NCBI RefSeq assembly: GCF_014647795.1
Contig: NZ_BMPW01000020.1
Span: forward strand, 1 to 64,000
DNA from: Actinoplanes campanulatus
Lineage (GTDB): Bacteria; Actinomycetota; Actinomycetes; Mycobacteriales; Micromonosporaceae
Length of the DNA: 64,000 nt
Direction of reading: 5' to 3'
Position numbers and translations under genes: made by a program. Within the stretch, counting starts at the first letter, position 1; the number at the start of each line of letters is the position of its first letter. The notes under the pieces are model-generated. The model was not told the DNA's origin. It saw nothing but the letters and a program-made list of their open reading frames with translations, and did no database searches. Below, piece after piece: positions 1 through 8,652 of the stretch.

Positions 1-750
1 CGGCTGCGCAGCGACCGGGTCTTCTACGGCCCTACGCCCCCACCCACCGGGACACGCGGCCGCCCGGCCCGCCACGGCCCCGTGCTGGACCTCGACCAGC
101 CGGCCACCCATCCCGAACCGCATTTGCGTACCACCACCCAGAGCCGGCACTACGGCACCGTCGACGCCGCCGCCTTCGACCGGATGCACCAACGCCTGAA
201 ACGCCGCGACGCATGGGCCGGGCACCCCGATGAACTACCCGTCGTCGAAGGCACCCTGATCCAGGTGACCATCGAACGGATCCGCGGCATCGACCACCCG
301 AAACCGATGTGGCTATGGGCGTCCGAGACCGGCCTGCACGCCACCACGATGGACCGCTACCGGCAGGCCTACCGACGCCGATTCGACATCGAGCACCTGT
401 TCCGGTTCTGCAAACAGACTCTCGGCTGGACCAAGGCCCGGCTCCGGGACCCCGCCGCCGCCGACCGCTGGACCTGGCTGATCATCGCCGCCTACACCCA
501 GCTACGACTGGCCCGCCACCACACCACCGACCTACGCCGCCCCTGGGAACGCCCATCCACCCGACCCGGCCGGCTGAGCCCGACCCGCGTCCGCCGCGGT
601 TTCCGGTACCTCCGCACGAAACTGCCCCAACCAGCCCGCGCACCGAAAACCAGCCATCCCGGACCCGGCCGGCCACCCGGCAGCCGCAACAAACACCCCG
701 CACCCCGACACCCCGCTGGCAAACGCCCACAACCAGAAACGAAGGGTTAA
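1..750 (+). CDS. Transposase, DDE-type, 3' part (5' end outside window)
   Basis: The frame is open from base 1, so the true start lies upstream. The visible 249 residues include the stretch RRRFDIEHLFRFCKQTLGWT followed by a tryptophan-rich helix, WTWLIIAAYTQLRLARHH. This is the C-terminal region of the actinomycete transposases that resemble IS701/IS4-type DDE enzymes, and the glutamate in DIEH is the likely last acidic catalytic residue. The C-terminal tail is rich in Pro, Arg and Lys, which suits DNA contact. The frame ends in a normal TAA with no frameshift in the visible part, so the copy may be intact. It would move its own element by cut and paste. The family call is from memory of similar proteins, so the exact IS group is uncertain. 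Confidence 0.75.
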   Translation, partial: RLRSDRVFYGPTPPPTGTRGRPARHGPVLDLDQPATHPEPHLRTTTQSRHYGTVDAAAFDRMHQRLKRRDAWAGHPDELPVVEGTLIQVTIERIRGIDHPKPMWLWASETGLHATTMDRYRQAYRRRFDIEHLFRFCKQTLGWTKARLRDPAAADRWTWLIIAAYTQLRLARHHTTDLRRPWERPSTRPGRLSPTRVRRGFRYLRTKLPQPARAPKTSHPGPGRPPGSRNKHPAPRHPAGKRPQPETKG

Positions 751-1165
751 ATCACAAGACCCCGCCCCGTTCCGATTCGGGCCGTTCTGCCTACCCGCCC
801 CTCCGCTGCCACTCCGGCCTGTGCCGCGCCCGCCGGGCTTAGATCGGTGGCCGGGCGGGCCGCCCGGGTGCCCACTCCGCTCCTGCCGCCGCTCACGCAC
901 CCGATTCCAGCCCGCACCGAAGCCCGGCACCCGCGCACACTCTCGACCGAAAAGCTCGATGCCGGGCATTCGCACACGCTCGGGCTTTGTGCGGGGAGTT
1001 CAGGGGCGGGCATTCGCACACGGTAGGCGCCCCGCGTTGCGCTGCCAGGGGCATAGGCGGGGTGGGCCGACACGGTGCTGCGATGGTGTGCGCCGCCCAG
1101 ACAAGATCGGCACCAGCGCATCGGCGACCTGGAACAGAGTGGTGGCCGAGCCGGCGACGAGTGGG
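751..1165. other. Gene-free stretch downstream of the transposase
   Basis: I see no convincing gene here. It should contain the right end of the transposase element, but no terminal inverted repeat can be identified because the left end is outside the window. It holds a 15-bp direct repeat, listed separately. The stop codon of the minus-strand MFS gene lies at its right edge. Confidence 0.5.
964..1022. repeat. 15-bp direct repeat, two copies
   Basis: GGGCATTCGCACACG occurs at 964-978 and again, identical, at 1008-1022, 44 bp apart start to start. The repeat lies in the non-coding gap between the transposase and the MFS gene. It could be part of a transposon end (a transposase binding iteron) or an operator. 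The sequence alone does not decide. Confidence 0.6.
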
Positions 1166-2575
1166 TCAGCGGATCTCGGTGGCCGGGACCGGGGGAGCGG
1201 CGGGCTGGGGCGCCGTCGGCCGGGTGCGGAGGTCGAGGGCCGCGCACGCCGCCGAGGCGGTCATCATGGCGAGGCAGATGGTCAGGGCCGCGGTGACGTT
1301 CTGGCCGGTCACCATGATGCCGGTGACCGCGGCCATCGCCAGGGTCGCCGAGATCCGCTGGGAGACCTGGAGGAAGGCGCCCGCCAGGCCGGCCGCCCCG
1401 GCCGGCGCGTGGGCGAGGGTGAGGGCCTGGTTGGGGGAGAGGACCAGACCGCCGCAGACCCCGGCCGTGAACTGGGTGCACATCAGCGCGACGCTCAGCC
1501 CGGACTCGGGAACCGTGTGCAGCACGGTGATCGTCGCCCCGATCGCCGTCACCGCGCCGGCCAGCGCGCCGACCACCGCGGAGCGGCCGAAGCGGGCCAC
1601 CAGCCGCCAGCTCTGCGAGGACGCCGCCGCGAAACCGATCGCGCCCGGGATCAGTGGCAGCGCCGCGTCGAGCGCCGACCAGCCGAGGTTCTCCTGGAGG
1701 TGCAGGACCAGCACCAGGTTCGCCGACAGGGACGCCCCGAACTGGAACATCGCCGTCAACGTGCCCAGGCTGAACCCGCGGGAGCGGACCAGCTCGGGCA
1801 TCAGCACCGGGGTTCGGCCGGACCGCGCGTAGCGGCGCTCCCACCAGGACAGTGCCGCGAGCGCCGCCACCGCGGCCAGCGGCCACACCGCCACCGGCAG
1901 CCCCGGCCCGCCGGGCAGCACGAACGGCAGCAGCAGGCACAGCGTCACCGCGCCGAGCAGCGCGAGCCCCGGCAGGTCGAGTGTGGTCCGGTGCGCGCGG
2001 TCCGGACGGCCGGCGGGCAGGCACCTGATCGCCAGCGGCACGGTGAGCAGCCCGAACGGCACCCCCATCAGCAGCACGACCCGCCAGCCGAGATCGTCGC
2101 CGAACGCGCCGAGCGCCAGCCCGCCGGTGAGCGGCCCGAGCACCGCCGCGATCCCGCCGACCGTCGAGTAGGCCCCCAGCGCCCAGGCCCGGTCCCGGCC
2201 GGTGAACAGGTCCTGGATGACCCCGTACACCTGGGGGTTGACGATGCCCGCGCCGACACCCTGGACGAGTCGCGCGACGGCCACCACCCACGCCTCGCTC
2301 GCGGTCCCGGCGACGACGCCCGCCACCGCGAACAGTGCCATCCCGCCGACGAAGAACCACTTCCGGCCGTGCGCGTCGCCGAGCCGCCCGGCCGGGACCA
2401 TGGCCAGCCCGAAGGCCAGCGAATACCCCGCGATGATCCATTGCAGGGTGGCCGGGCCGGCCCCGAGCGACTCCCGCAACGCCGGAACCGCCGTGTTGAG
2501 ACTGGCCTGGTCGACCAGGGTGGTGAACGCGGCGGCGAGACAGACGGCGAGGGCGAGGGCATTCCGGCGCGGCAC
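1166..2575 (-). CDS. MFS drug exporter (DHA2-like)
   Basis: 469 residues with about 14 hydrophobic segments, the length and topology of the QacA/EmrB (DHA2) proton-driven drug exporters. The N-terminus carries TLVDQASLNTAVPALRESLG, a form of the DHA2 helix-1 pattern, and the loop 2-3 signature GRLGDAHGRKWFF (usually GxLaDrxGrkxxl). The product would sit in the cytoplasmic membrane and export small hydrophobic toxins. The start is GTG, 9 bp after the stop of the upstream ABC exporter gene, so the two form an operon under the divergent TetR regulator. The substrate cannot be read from the sequence. Confidence 0.88.
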   Translation of the reverse strand: MPRRNALALAVCLAAAFTTLVDQASLNTAVPALRESLGAGPATLQWIIAGYSLAFGLAMVPAGRLGDAHGRKWFFVGGMALFAVAGVVAGTASEAWVVAVARLVQGVGAGIVNPQVYGVIQDLFTGRDRAWALGAYSTVGGIAAVLGPLTGGLALGAFGDDLGWRVVLLMGVPFGLLTVPLAIRCLPAGRPDRAHRTTLDLPGLALLGAVTLCLLLPFVLPGGPGLPVAVWPLAAVAALAALSWWERRYARSGRTPVLMPELVRSRGFSLGTLTAMFQFGASLSANLVLVLHLQENLGWSALDAALPLIPGAIGFAAASSQSWRLVARFGRSAVVGALAGAVTAIGATITVLHTVPESGLSVALMCTQFTAGVCGGLVLSPNQALTLAHAPAGAAGLAGAFLQVSQRISATLAMAAVTGIMVTGQNVTAALTICLAMMTASAACAALDLRTRPTAPQPAAPPVPATEIR

Positions 2576-2584
2576 CCACCGAAT

Positions 2585-4342
2585 CTATCGAGTACGGGCC
2601 GCACCCGGGCTGTGGCCGTTACCACTCAGCGCCGGCTGCTGGCCGGGGCTGATCCGCAGCGCCTGGACGAGGCGACGGTACAGGTCGTCGGTCGCGTACA
2701 GGGAGGTGTGATCGCCCTGGGCGCGGACCCGGCCGTGTTCCAGGACCACGATCCGGTCGGCGTCGAGGACGGTGGAGAGCCGGTGCGCGATGGTGACGAC
2801 CGCCCCGTGGGCCGCCCGCTCCCGGACGCAGTCCTGGACAGCGGCCTCGGTCAGGCCGTCGACCTGGGCGGTGGCCTCGTCGAGGAGCAGTACGTCGGGG
2901 GCGCGCAGCAGGGCCCGGGCCAGGGCGATCCGCTGGCGCTGGCCGCCGGAGACCTCGGTGGCGGCCAGCGTGGTGTCCAGGTCGCCGAGCCGGACCGCGT
3001 GCAGCACCGCCCGTACCTCGTCGTCGGTGGCGTCGGGATGGGTGAACCGCACGTTGTCGGCGATCGTGCCGGGCAGCACCGGGGTCTCCTGCTCGACGTA
3101 GGCGAGCCGGCCCCGCAGGTCGTGGTGACTCCACTGCCGGTAGGGCCGGTCGTCCAGGGTGAGCTGCCCGTTCTCCGGTTCGAGGAAACGCAGCAGCAGC
3201 GAGAACAGCGTGGTCTTGCCGGCCCCGGAGGGCCCGACGATCGCGGTGTGCCCGACCCGGGGGATGTCCAGGTCGATGCCGTGCAGCACGGTCGGCGCGT
3301 CCGGCCCGTACCGGGCGGTGACCGACCGCAGCGTCAGGATCGGGTCGCTGCCGGAGGCCGCCGGTGATGTCGCCGGCGCGTCGTGCGCGGACTCCGGGTG
3401 CAGGGACCGCAGCTCGTTGATGCGGCCCGCGGCGGCGATCCCGGCCTGGAGGGCGGTCAGGTTCTGGGTGAGCTCGCTGATCGGGCCCATCAACTGGAAG
3501 ACGTAGAGCAGGAAGGCCACCAGCGTGGACACCTCCAGGATCCCGGCGTGGGCGCGCCAGGCTCCGATCGCGAGGATCAGGATCACCGCGAGGTTGACGC
3601 CGGACCAGGCGATGGTCCAGACCGTGGCCGCGACCCGGGCGGCGCGGATGCTGTGGGTGGCGGCGTCCCGCGCGTCGCCGATGATCCGGCCGCTCTGGCG
3701 GGTCTCCGCCCGGCTGGCCTTCACGGTGCGGATGGCGCGTAGCGCACCCTCCAGGTTGGCTCCCAACCGGCCGACCGCCTCCTGCGCGGCCGTCTGCGCG
3801 ACACCGATCCGTGGCAGCAGCACGATCATCAGCGCCGCGACCACGGCGACCGCCGCGAGGGTGCAGGCGAGCAGGACGAGGTCGAGCACCGCCATCAGGA
3901 TCAGCGTGCCGATCAGCCCGACGCCCGCGTTGATCAGCCCGATGATGCTTCCGGACGCCTGGTGCAGCAGGCCGGTGTCGGAGGTGACCCGGGTGACGAG
4001 CTCACCGGTGGGGCGGGCCTGCAGGTCGCCGATCCGGGCCCGGAAGTAGCGGTGGATGATCGAGGTGCGGGCGTCGAGGACGATCCGTTCGGCGAGCGTG
4101 CCGAGCAGGATCCACTGCCAGAGGGTGATGGCGGCGCCGGCGACGACCAGGCCGGCCAGGACGGTGATCGGCCCGGCCAGCTCGACACCGCCGCTGAAGC
4201 TGTCGAGGACCCACTTGGTGACCAGCGGGGTGGCCAGGCCCGCGGCGTTGCCGATCAGGCCGAGGACGAGCCCGAGCGCCATGGTGCGGCGGTGCGGGCG
4301 GAGCACGGCGAGCAGGGTTCCCAGTCTCGTGGTATCCGGCAT
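2585..4342 (-). CDS. ABC exporter, fused membrane and ATPase domains
   Basis: 585 residues from the ATG at 4342. The N-terminal half is a six-helix exporter domain. The C-terminal half is a nucleotide-binding domain with Walker A GPSGAGKTT, signature VSGGQRQRIALARAL, Walker B VLLLDEAT and an H-loop at IAHRLST. This is the half-transporter design that works as a dimer to pump lipophilic compounds out. A start 36 bp further upstream exists, but it would lie inside the palindromic operator, and the shorter form begins like other family members. The operator directly abuts the ATG, so the transcript may have almost no leader. It is co-transcribed with the MFS gene and is likely repressed by the TetR protein next door. 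Confidence 0.9.
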   Translation of the reverse strand: MPDTTRLGTLLAVLRPHRRTMALGLVLGLIGNAAGLATPLVTKWVLDSFSGGVELAGPITVLAGLVVAGAAITLWQWILLGTLAERIVLDARTSIIHRYFRARIGDLQARPTGELVTRVTSDTGLLHQASGSIIGLINAGVGLIGTLILMAVLDLVLLACTLAAVAVVAALMIVLLPRIGVAQTAAQEAVGRLGANLEGALRAIRTVKASRAETRQSGRIIGDARDAATHSIRAARVAATVWTIAWSGVNLAVILILAIGAWRAHAGILEVSTLVAFLLYVFQLMGPISELTQNLTALQAGIAAAGRINELRSLHPESAHDAPATSPAASGSDPILTLRSVTARYGPDAPTVLHGIDLDIPRVGHTAIVGPSGAGKTTLFSLLLRFLEPENGQLTLDDRPYRQWSHHDLRGRLAYVEQETPVLPGTIADNVRFTHPDATDDEVRAVLHAVRLGDLDTTLAATEVSGGQRQRIALARALLRAPDVLLLDEATAQVDGLTEAAVQDCVRERAAHGAVVTIAHRLSTVLDADRIVVLEHGRVRAQGDHTSLYATDDLYRRLVQALRISPGQQPALSGNGHSPGAARTR

Positions 4343-4343
4343 C

Positions 4344-4375
4344 CCCAGAGTGGAACATCGATGTTCCACTCTGGG
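4344..4375. promoter_or_regulatory. 32-bp perfect palindrome, TetR operator
   Basis: Each 16-base arm starts CCCAGAGTGGAACATC and the whole is an exact inverted repeat with no spacer, centred between 4359 and 4360. It fills the gap between the divergent ABC exporter and tetR genes. It ends 2 bp from the exporter ATG. On the other side it precedes a -10-like TATTCT at 4383-4388, which lies 7 bp before the tetR GTG. Binding there would block both promoters, the usual autorepressing TetR arrangement. Confidence 0.85.
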
Positions 4376-4394
4376 CAAGTGTTATTCTGCCGCG

Positions 4395-4940
4395 GTGAGT
4401 GCCATTCGCGGTGGGAGCAGGGCGCGGACCCGGCAGGCGATCCTCGACGCCGCGATCGAGGTCCTGGCACGGAACCCGGCCGCCCCGCTCGGTGACGTGG
4501 CCGCCGCCGCCGACGTCGGCCGGACCACGCTGCACCGCTATTTCGCCGAGCGTGGTGACCTGCTCGCCGCCCTGCGGGAGGAGGCCGGGCGGCGGCTCGG
4601 CGAGGCACGCGACCGCGCCCGGCTCGGCGACGACTCCGGGGCGTCCGCGCTGCGGCGGCTCTGCCAGGAGTTCTTCGACCTCGGCGACGTGCTGTCCCTG
4701 CTCTTCCGGGAGCAGGTCGCCGTCGACGGCGAGGGCTGCGACGAGAACTTCGAGGCGATGGTGCGGCGGGGGTACGAGGACGGATCCGTCGACCCGGAGC
4801 TACCGCCGATCTGGCTGCAGAGCCTCATGTGGTCGCAGCTCTACGCCGGCTGGCACTACGTCACCGAGTGCCAGGTCTCCCGCCACGAGGCCCTGCGCCT
4901 CATCCTCCGCTGCGTCGACGGCGCCGTCACTCCCCGCTGA
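4395..4940 (+). CDS. TetR-family repressor of the efflux operon
   Basis: 181 residues. The N-terminal part (about 8-55) is a TetR helix-turn-helix: RQAILDAAIEVLARNP, then LGDVAAAADVGRTTLHRYFA, which has the family pattern ending in a YF pair. The C-terminal domain binds a ligand that I cannot predict. The GTG start sits 7 bp after a TATTCT -10 box, so translation is probably leaderless. It is divergent from the ABC/MFS exporter operon across a perfect palindrome, so it should repress that operon and itself until the toxic substrate appears. Its 3' end overlaps the convergent efeB gene by 14 bp. Confidence 0.88.
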   Translation: MSAIRGGSRARTRQAILDAAIEVLARNPAAPLGDVAAAADVGRTTLHRYFAERGDLLAALREEAGRRLGEARDRARLGDDSGASALRRLCQEFFDLGDVLSLLFREQVAVDGEGCDENFEAMVRRGYEDGSVDPELPPIWLQSLMWSQLYAGWHYVTECQVSRHEALRLILRCVDGAVTPR

Positions 4941-6180
4941 ACAGGCCGCTGCCCCAGAAGTCGCCGGCGTCCTTGATGCCCGGTGGGCAGGCGAACAGGC
5001 CGCTGGACACGTGCCGGATGTACTCGTTCATCTCGTCCTGGGCGGCCAGGCTGCGCTGCACCGGGATGAACGCCTTCGCCGGATCCCGCTGGTACGCGAT
5101 GAAGAACAGTCCCGCGTTGAGCCGCCCCAGCCCGTCCGACCCGTCGACGAAGTTGTAGCCGCGCCGCAGCATCCGGGCCCCGTTGTTGGTGGCCGGGTGG
5201 GCCAGCCGCACGTGCGCGATCTTCGGCATGATCGGTTCGCCGTCGTCGCCGACCGAGGTGAGGTCGGGCTCGTCGAACTCGCCGGCCAGCCCGATCGGCG
5301 CCCCGCTGCCCTTGTGCCGCCCGACGATGGCCTCCTGCTCGACCAGCGGCGACCGGTCCCACGTCTCGACCAACATCCGGATCTTGCGGGTGACCAGGTA
5401 GGACCCGCCGTCCATCCACGCCGGCCCGTCGCCGGGCTGCACCCACAGGTGCTCGCGCAGCAGCTCGTCCTGCTCGGCCTTGAGGTTGCGGGTGCCGTCC
5501 TTGAAGCCGAACAGGTTGCGGGGCGTGGCCTGCCCGGTGGAGGTGGACGAGGTGCGCCCGAAGCCCAGCTGCGACCACCGCACACTGACCACGCCCATGC
5601 CGATGCGGGCCAGGTTGCGGATGGCGTGCACCGCCACCTGCGGGTCGTTCGCGCACGCCTGGATGCCGATGTCGCCGTCGGACAGGGCCGCGTCCAGGGT
5701 GTCCCCGGTGAACCGGGGGAGCGCCACCAAAGCAGAAGGTTGCCGCGCGGCCAGCCCGAAGCGGTCGCGCCCGTCCGCGGTCCGGAACAGGGTCGGCCCG
5801 AACCCGATGGTGAGCGTCAGCGCGGACGCCGGCAGCCCGATGGCCTCGCCGGTGTCGTCCGGCGGCGCCTCCGGAAGGCCGGCCACCGCCCCGACCTCAC
5901 CGGCGTCCTTTCCGGCGGTCATCCGGGTGGCCGCGACCGTCCAGTCCTTCAGCAGCTGGATCAGCCGGTCGCGGTCCTTGGTGACGACGTCGAAGGCGAC
6001 GAAGTGCAGCCGGTCCTGGGCGGGCGTGACGATCCCGGCCTGGTGGGGGCCGTGGAAGGCGACCGCGTCGGAGAACGAGTTCGCCGGTTCGCCACCGGAG
6101 AGAAGGGCGGCCGCGGTGCCGGCGGCACCGGCGGCGCCCAGGCCGCCAATGACCAGCGCCCGCCGGGAAACCTTGTTCAT
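4927..6180 (-). CDS. efeB: EfeB, dye-decolorizing-type haem peroxidase
   Basis: 417 residues. The N-terminus is a Tat signal: SRR at 5-7, then a small-residue hydrophobic stretch. The DyP hallmark GFKDG is at 225-229, with its distal aspartate. The likely proximal haem ligand is H323 in the segment AHVRLAHP, followed by the MLRRGYNF motif seen in this family. EfeB is the periplasm-side haem peroxidase of the EfeUOB ferrous/ferric uptake system and is exported folded with haem. It is read leftward in the same sense as efeU and efeO, but a TnpB element of about 1.3 kb now separates it from efeO, so its transcription from the efeU promoter may be reduced. Confidence 0.92.
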   Translation of the reverse strand: MNKVSRRALVIGGLGAAGAAGTAAALLSGGEPANSFSDAVAFHGPHQAGIVTPAQDRLHFVAFDVVTKDRDRLIQLLKDWTVAATRMTAGKDAGEVGAVAGLPEAPPDDTGEAIGLPASALTLTIGFGPTLFRTADGRDRFGLAARQPSALVALPRFTGDTLDAALSDGDIGIQACANDPQVAVHAIRNLARIGMGVVSVRWSQLGFGRTSSTSTGQATPRNLFGFKDGTRNLKAEQDELLREHLWVQPGDGPAWMDGGSYLVTRKIRMLVETWDRSPLVEQEAIVGRHKGSGAPIGLAGEFDEPDLTSVGDDGEPIMPKIAHVRLAHPATNNGARMLRRGYNFVDGSDGLGRLNAGLFFIAYQRDPAKAFIPVQRSLAAQDEMNEYIRHVSSGLFACPPGIKDAGDFWGSGLFSGE

Positions 6181-6199
6181 CGGATACCTTCCGTGGAAA

Positions 6200-7505
6200 C
6201 CCCTGGCTTTAGCCGTGGGGAGGGACCGTAACCCCTGCGAAGTAGGGCAGGGGTAGCCGATCCGCCGTCGAGGGGGATAGTTGTGGGGTGTGAGCCACCG
6301 CTAGGGTGATCGGCAGCGTGGATGAGACGGTGCGTTACACATACCGGCTGCGGCCCGGCCGTCAGGCGCGGGCCGCGCTGCTCGACGAGTGGGGCCGCTG
6401 CCGGTGGCTGTGGAACGAGGCCGTGCACCAGCAGAAGACTGGCCGTAAGCCGACGTTCGGCAAGCTGTCGAAGCTGCTGACCGAGGCCCGGGGCGGTAAC
6501 GCCTGGCTGCGGGCGGGGTCGCAGGTTGCCCAGCAGCAGACGTTGCGCACCTACGGCACCGCCCTGGATCACTCGTTCAAGGTGAAGGGCCGGGGCCGTC
6601 CGAAGAAGAAACGCAAGAAGGACGCGCTGCCCAGCCTGGAGTACACCACTCGCGGTTTTCGGATCAAGGCCGGTCGTCTCTGCCTGCCGAATAAGGTCAC
6701 CGTGCCGGTCGTCTGGTCCCGGCAACCGCCGTGCGACCCGAGCAGTGTGCGGGTCTACCAGGACAGTCTCGGCCACTGGTATGCGTCGTTCGTGGTCACC
6801 CGGGAACAGGCCGCGGTCCCGGAGCCGGACCTGCCGGGCATCGGCGTGGACTGGGGCGTGAAGACCACCGCCACCACCACCGACCCGGCCTTCGACCTGC
6901 CCCACCTCGGCCACCGCCGCCGCTGCGCCGCCGAACTGGCGAAAGCGCAGCGCAGGATGGCCCGCCGTCGCCGGCCGAAGAACCAGCCGCCGTCGAAGGG
7001 CTACCAGCGGGCCAGGAAGCAGGCCGCCCGGATCGCGAAGAAGGCGGCCCGGCAGAACACCCACGACGCCCGCGTCTGGGCGAAGAACGTCACCGTGCAT
7101 CACAGCCTGATCGCCGTGGAGGACTTCAAGCCGAGGTTCCTTGCGAAGTCCCGGATGGCCCGTAAGGCCGCCGACGCGGCGATCGGCGCAGCGAAGCGAG
7201 AACTGATCAACCGTGGCAAGCGGGCGGGCCGGAAGGTGGTGCTGGTGCCGCCCGCCTACACCACGATGACCTGCTCCGGGTGCGGCGAGAGCGCCAATCT
7301 CCGCCTCGGACTGGGCGTACGCATCTTCGAGTGCACGGCCTGCGGCTACACCGCAGACCGCGACCTCAACGCCGCGAGGACGATCCTCGCCACGGCCGAA
7401 CGCGACCGTGCCAGTGCCGACGACGTAAGACATCAGATCGCCTCCTTCCGGGACGGTGGATCAGGTGCGGTCCGAGCTGGGAATCCCCCGGATTCATCCG
7501 TGGGG
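6200..7505 (+). mobile_element. TnpB-only IS200/IS605-type element inserted in the efe operon
   Basis: A single tnpB gene is flanked by two hairpins of the same design. The left one is at 6200-6220 (CCCC, GGCT, two-base loop, AGCC, GGGG) and the right one at 7485-7505 (CCCC, GGAT, loop, ATCC, GGGG). No TnpA (Y1) transposase is present, so the element is non-autonomous or uses a TnpA elsewhere. It lies exactly between the efeB start (6180) and the efeO stop (7511-7513), on the opposite strand. Such elements make no target duplication, and the outer limits given here are those of the hairpins. Confidence 0.75.
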
Positions 7506-7514
7506 AGTCGTTAA
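6306..7514 (+). CDS. tnpB: TnpB, RNA-guided nuclease of the IS605 group
   Basis: 402 residues. The RuvC-like catalytic acids are visible: D182 in GVDWGVK, E272 in VEDFK, and the last aspartate in DRDLNAA (351-353). A zinc ribbon lies between them, with CSGC at 323-326 and CTAC at 343-346. TnpB proteins cut DNA under guidance of a short RNA taken from the right end of the element, which favours retention of the element. All key residues are present, so the enzyme may be active. The GTG at 6306 is used as start; a GTG at 6318 is also possible. The stop overlaps the efeO stop codon on the other strand. Confidence 0.9.
   Translation: MIGSVDETVRYTYRLRPGRQARAALLDEWGRCRWLWNEAVHQQKTGRKPTFGKLSKLLTEARGGNAWLRAGSQVAQQQTLRTYGTALDHSFKVKGRGRPKKKRKKDALPSLEYTTRGFRIKAGRLCLPNKVTVPVVWSRQPPCDPSSVRVYQDSLGHWYASFVVTREQAAVPEPDLPGIGVDWGVKTTATTTDPAFDLPHLGHRRRCAAELAKAQRRMARRRRPKNQPPSKGYQRARKQAARIAKKAARQNTHDARVWAKNVTVHHSLIAVEDFKPRFLAKSRMARKAADAAIGAAKRELINRGKRAGRKVVLVPPAYTTMTCSGCGESANLRLGLGVRIFECTACGYTADRDLNAARTILATAERDRASADDVRHQIASFRDGGSGAVRAGNPPDSSVGSR
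7380..7510 (+). ncRNA. Possible omega RNA at the right end of the TnpB element
   Basis: In this family the guide RNA scaffold comes from the 3' end of tnpB and the right-end hairpin, and the guide is the flanking DNA. Here the hairpin at 7485-7505 and the preceding GC-rich stem-forming stretch are in the right place. The guide would then be the DNA starting near 7506, which is the end of efeO. No sequence signal fixes the 5' end of the RNA; the boundaries are a guess from the family. Confidence 0.35.
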
Positions 7515-8644
7515 GACTGCTTGGCGACCACGGCCGCCACCCGGCTGATCGGCTCGGCCAGCGCGTTGATCGCGTCGGTCAGCTCCTTGAGGTCGGCCTG
7601 CGACAGCTCGTTGTGCAGCTTCCAGCCGTCCCCGGCGCGGTGCTTGGCGAGCGTCGCGTCCACGTTGGCGAACTCCGCGTCCAGCGTCTTGACCAGGGCC
7701 GCGTCCCGCTCCTCGAGGACCGGCCGCAGCGACGCGACGGCCGCCTTCGACCCGTCGATGTTGGCGTTGAAGTCCCACAGGTCGGTGTGCGAGTAGCGGT
7801 CCTCCTCGCCGGTGATCTTGCCGGAGGCGACCTCGTCGAGCAGGGCCTTGGCGCCGTTGGCGAGCTGGAGCGGGGACAGCTTCTCGGCGTTGGCCTTCTG
7901 CACGATCTCCTTGACGTCGGTCATCAGCTGGTCGGCGATCGGGCCGGACTGGGCGATGTCGTTCTTCTGCCACAGGTCCTGTTCGATCTTGTGGAAGCCG
8001 CCGAACTTCATGCCCTCCTCGGTGACCTCCTCGCGGCCGTCGATGCGCGGGTCGAGGTCACCGAAGATCTCGGCCACCGGCTCGATGCGCTCCCAGTACG
8101 TGCGGGCCACCGGGAACAGCGCCTTGGCCTTGGCGGCGTCGCCGTCCTTGACCGCCTTCACGAACTCGGCGGTCTTCACCTCCAGGGCGGCGGTCTGCGA
8201 CTTCACGTACCGCGAGTAGCTCTCGGTGGCGGCGAGCAGGGCGGCGTCGTCGGTCAGCGGCGCGGCCGAGCCGGAGACGGTGAGCTGCCCGCGGATGCCC
8301 TTGCCGATCATGCCGGGCTTGCAGGCGGTCTCGTAGCTGCCGGCGGGCAGTTCGACGTGCAGGTCACGGGAGAGCCCGGGGGCGATGTTCTCGACCTCGG
8401 CCATCACCCGGTCGCCCGCGGCGTACACGTAGAACTCGGTGACCTTCTGCCCGCCGTTGGTGATGGCGAAGACGCTGGTCCCGGCGTCGACCTGGGTGCG
8501 GGCGACCTCGCAGGAGGTGTCGGTGGCCTTGACCGCGATCGGCCCGCCCGCGGCGTCGGGCGCGGTGTCGCCGCCGGAGGAGCCGCATCCGGCCAGGACG
8601 ACGGCGGCCGCCGCGAAGGCGAGAGGGCTGTATGGGTGGCGCAC
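7511..8644 (-). CDS. efeO: EfeO, iron-binding lipoprotein
   Basis: 377 residues from the GTG at 8644, which has an AGGAG ribosome site overlapping the efeU stop. The signal peptide ends in a lipobox LAGC with Cys at 20, so the protein is anchored outside the membrane. A cupredoxin-like domain comes first (about 30-130), then an M75-type helical domain with the metal-binding HxxE in GGFHKIEQDL. EfeO is the extracytoplasmic part that hands iron to the EfeU permease, with EfeB as haem peroxidase. Its stop codon directly abuts the TnpB element, so the element inserted just past the gene without damaging it. Confidence 0.92.
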   Translation of the reverse strand: MRHPYSPLAFAAAAVVLAGCGSSGGDTAPDAAGGPIAVKATDTSCEVARTQVDAGTSVFAITNGGQKVTEFYVYAAGDRVMAEVENIAPGLSRDLHVELPAGSYETACKPGMIGKGIRGQLTVSGSAAPLTDDAALLAATESYSRYVKSQTAALEVKTAEFVKAVKDGDAAKAKALFPVARTYWERIEPVAEIFGDLDPRIDGREEVTEEGMKFGGFHKIEQDLWQKNDIAQSGPIADQLMTDVKEIVQKANAEKLSPLQLANGAKALLDEVASGKITGEEDRYSHTDLWDFNANIDGSKAAVASLRPVLEERDAALVKTLDAEFANVDATLAKHRAGDGWKLHNELSQADLKELTDAINALAEPISRVAAVVAKQS

Positions 8645-8652
8645 GGTATCTC

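Noticed and set aside
821-3367. Very long open frame on the + strand across the MFS and ABC genes
   Set aside because: It is a shadow frame created by high GC content; the minus strand has clear MFS and ABC motifs over the same bases.
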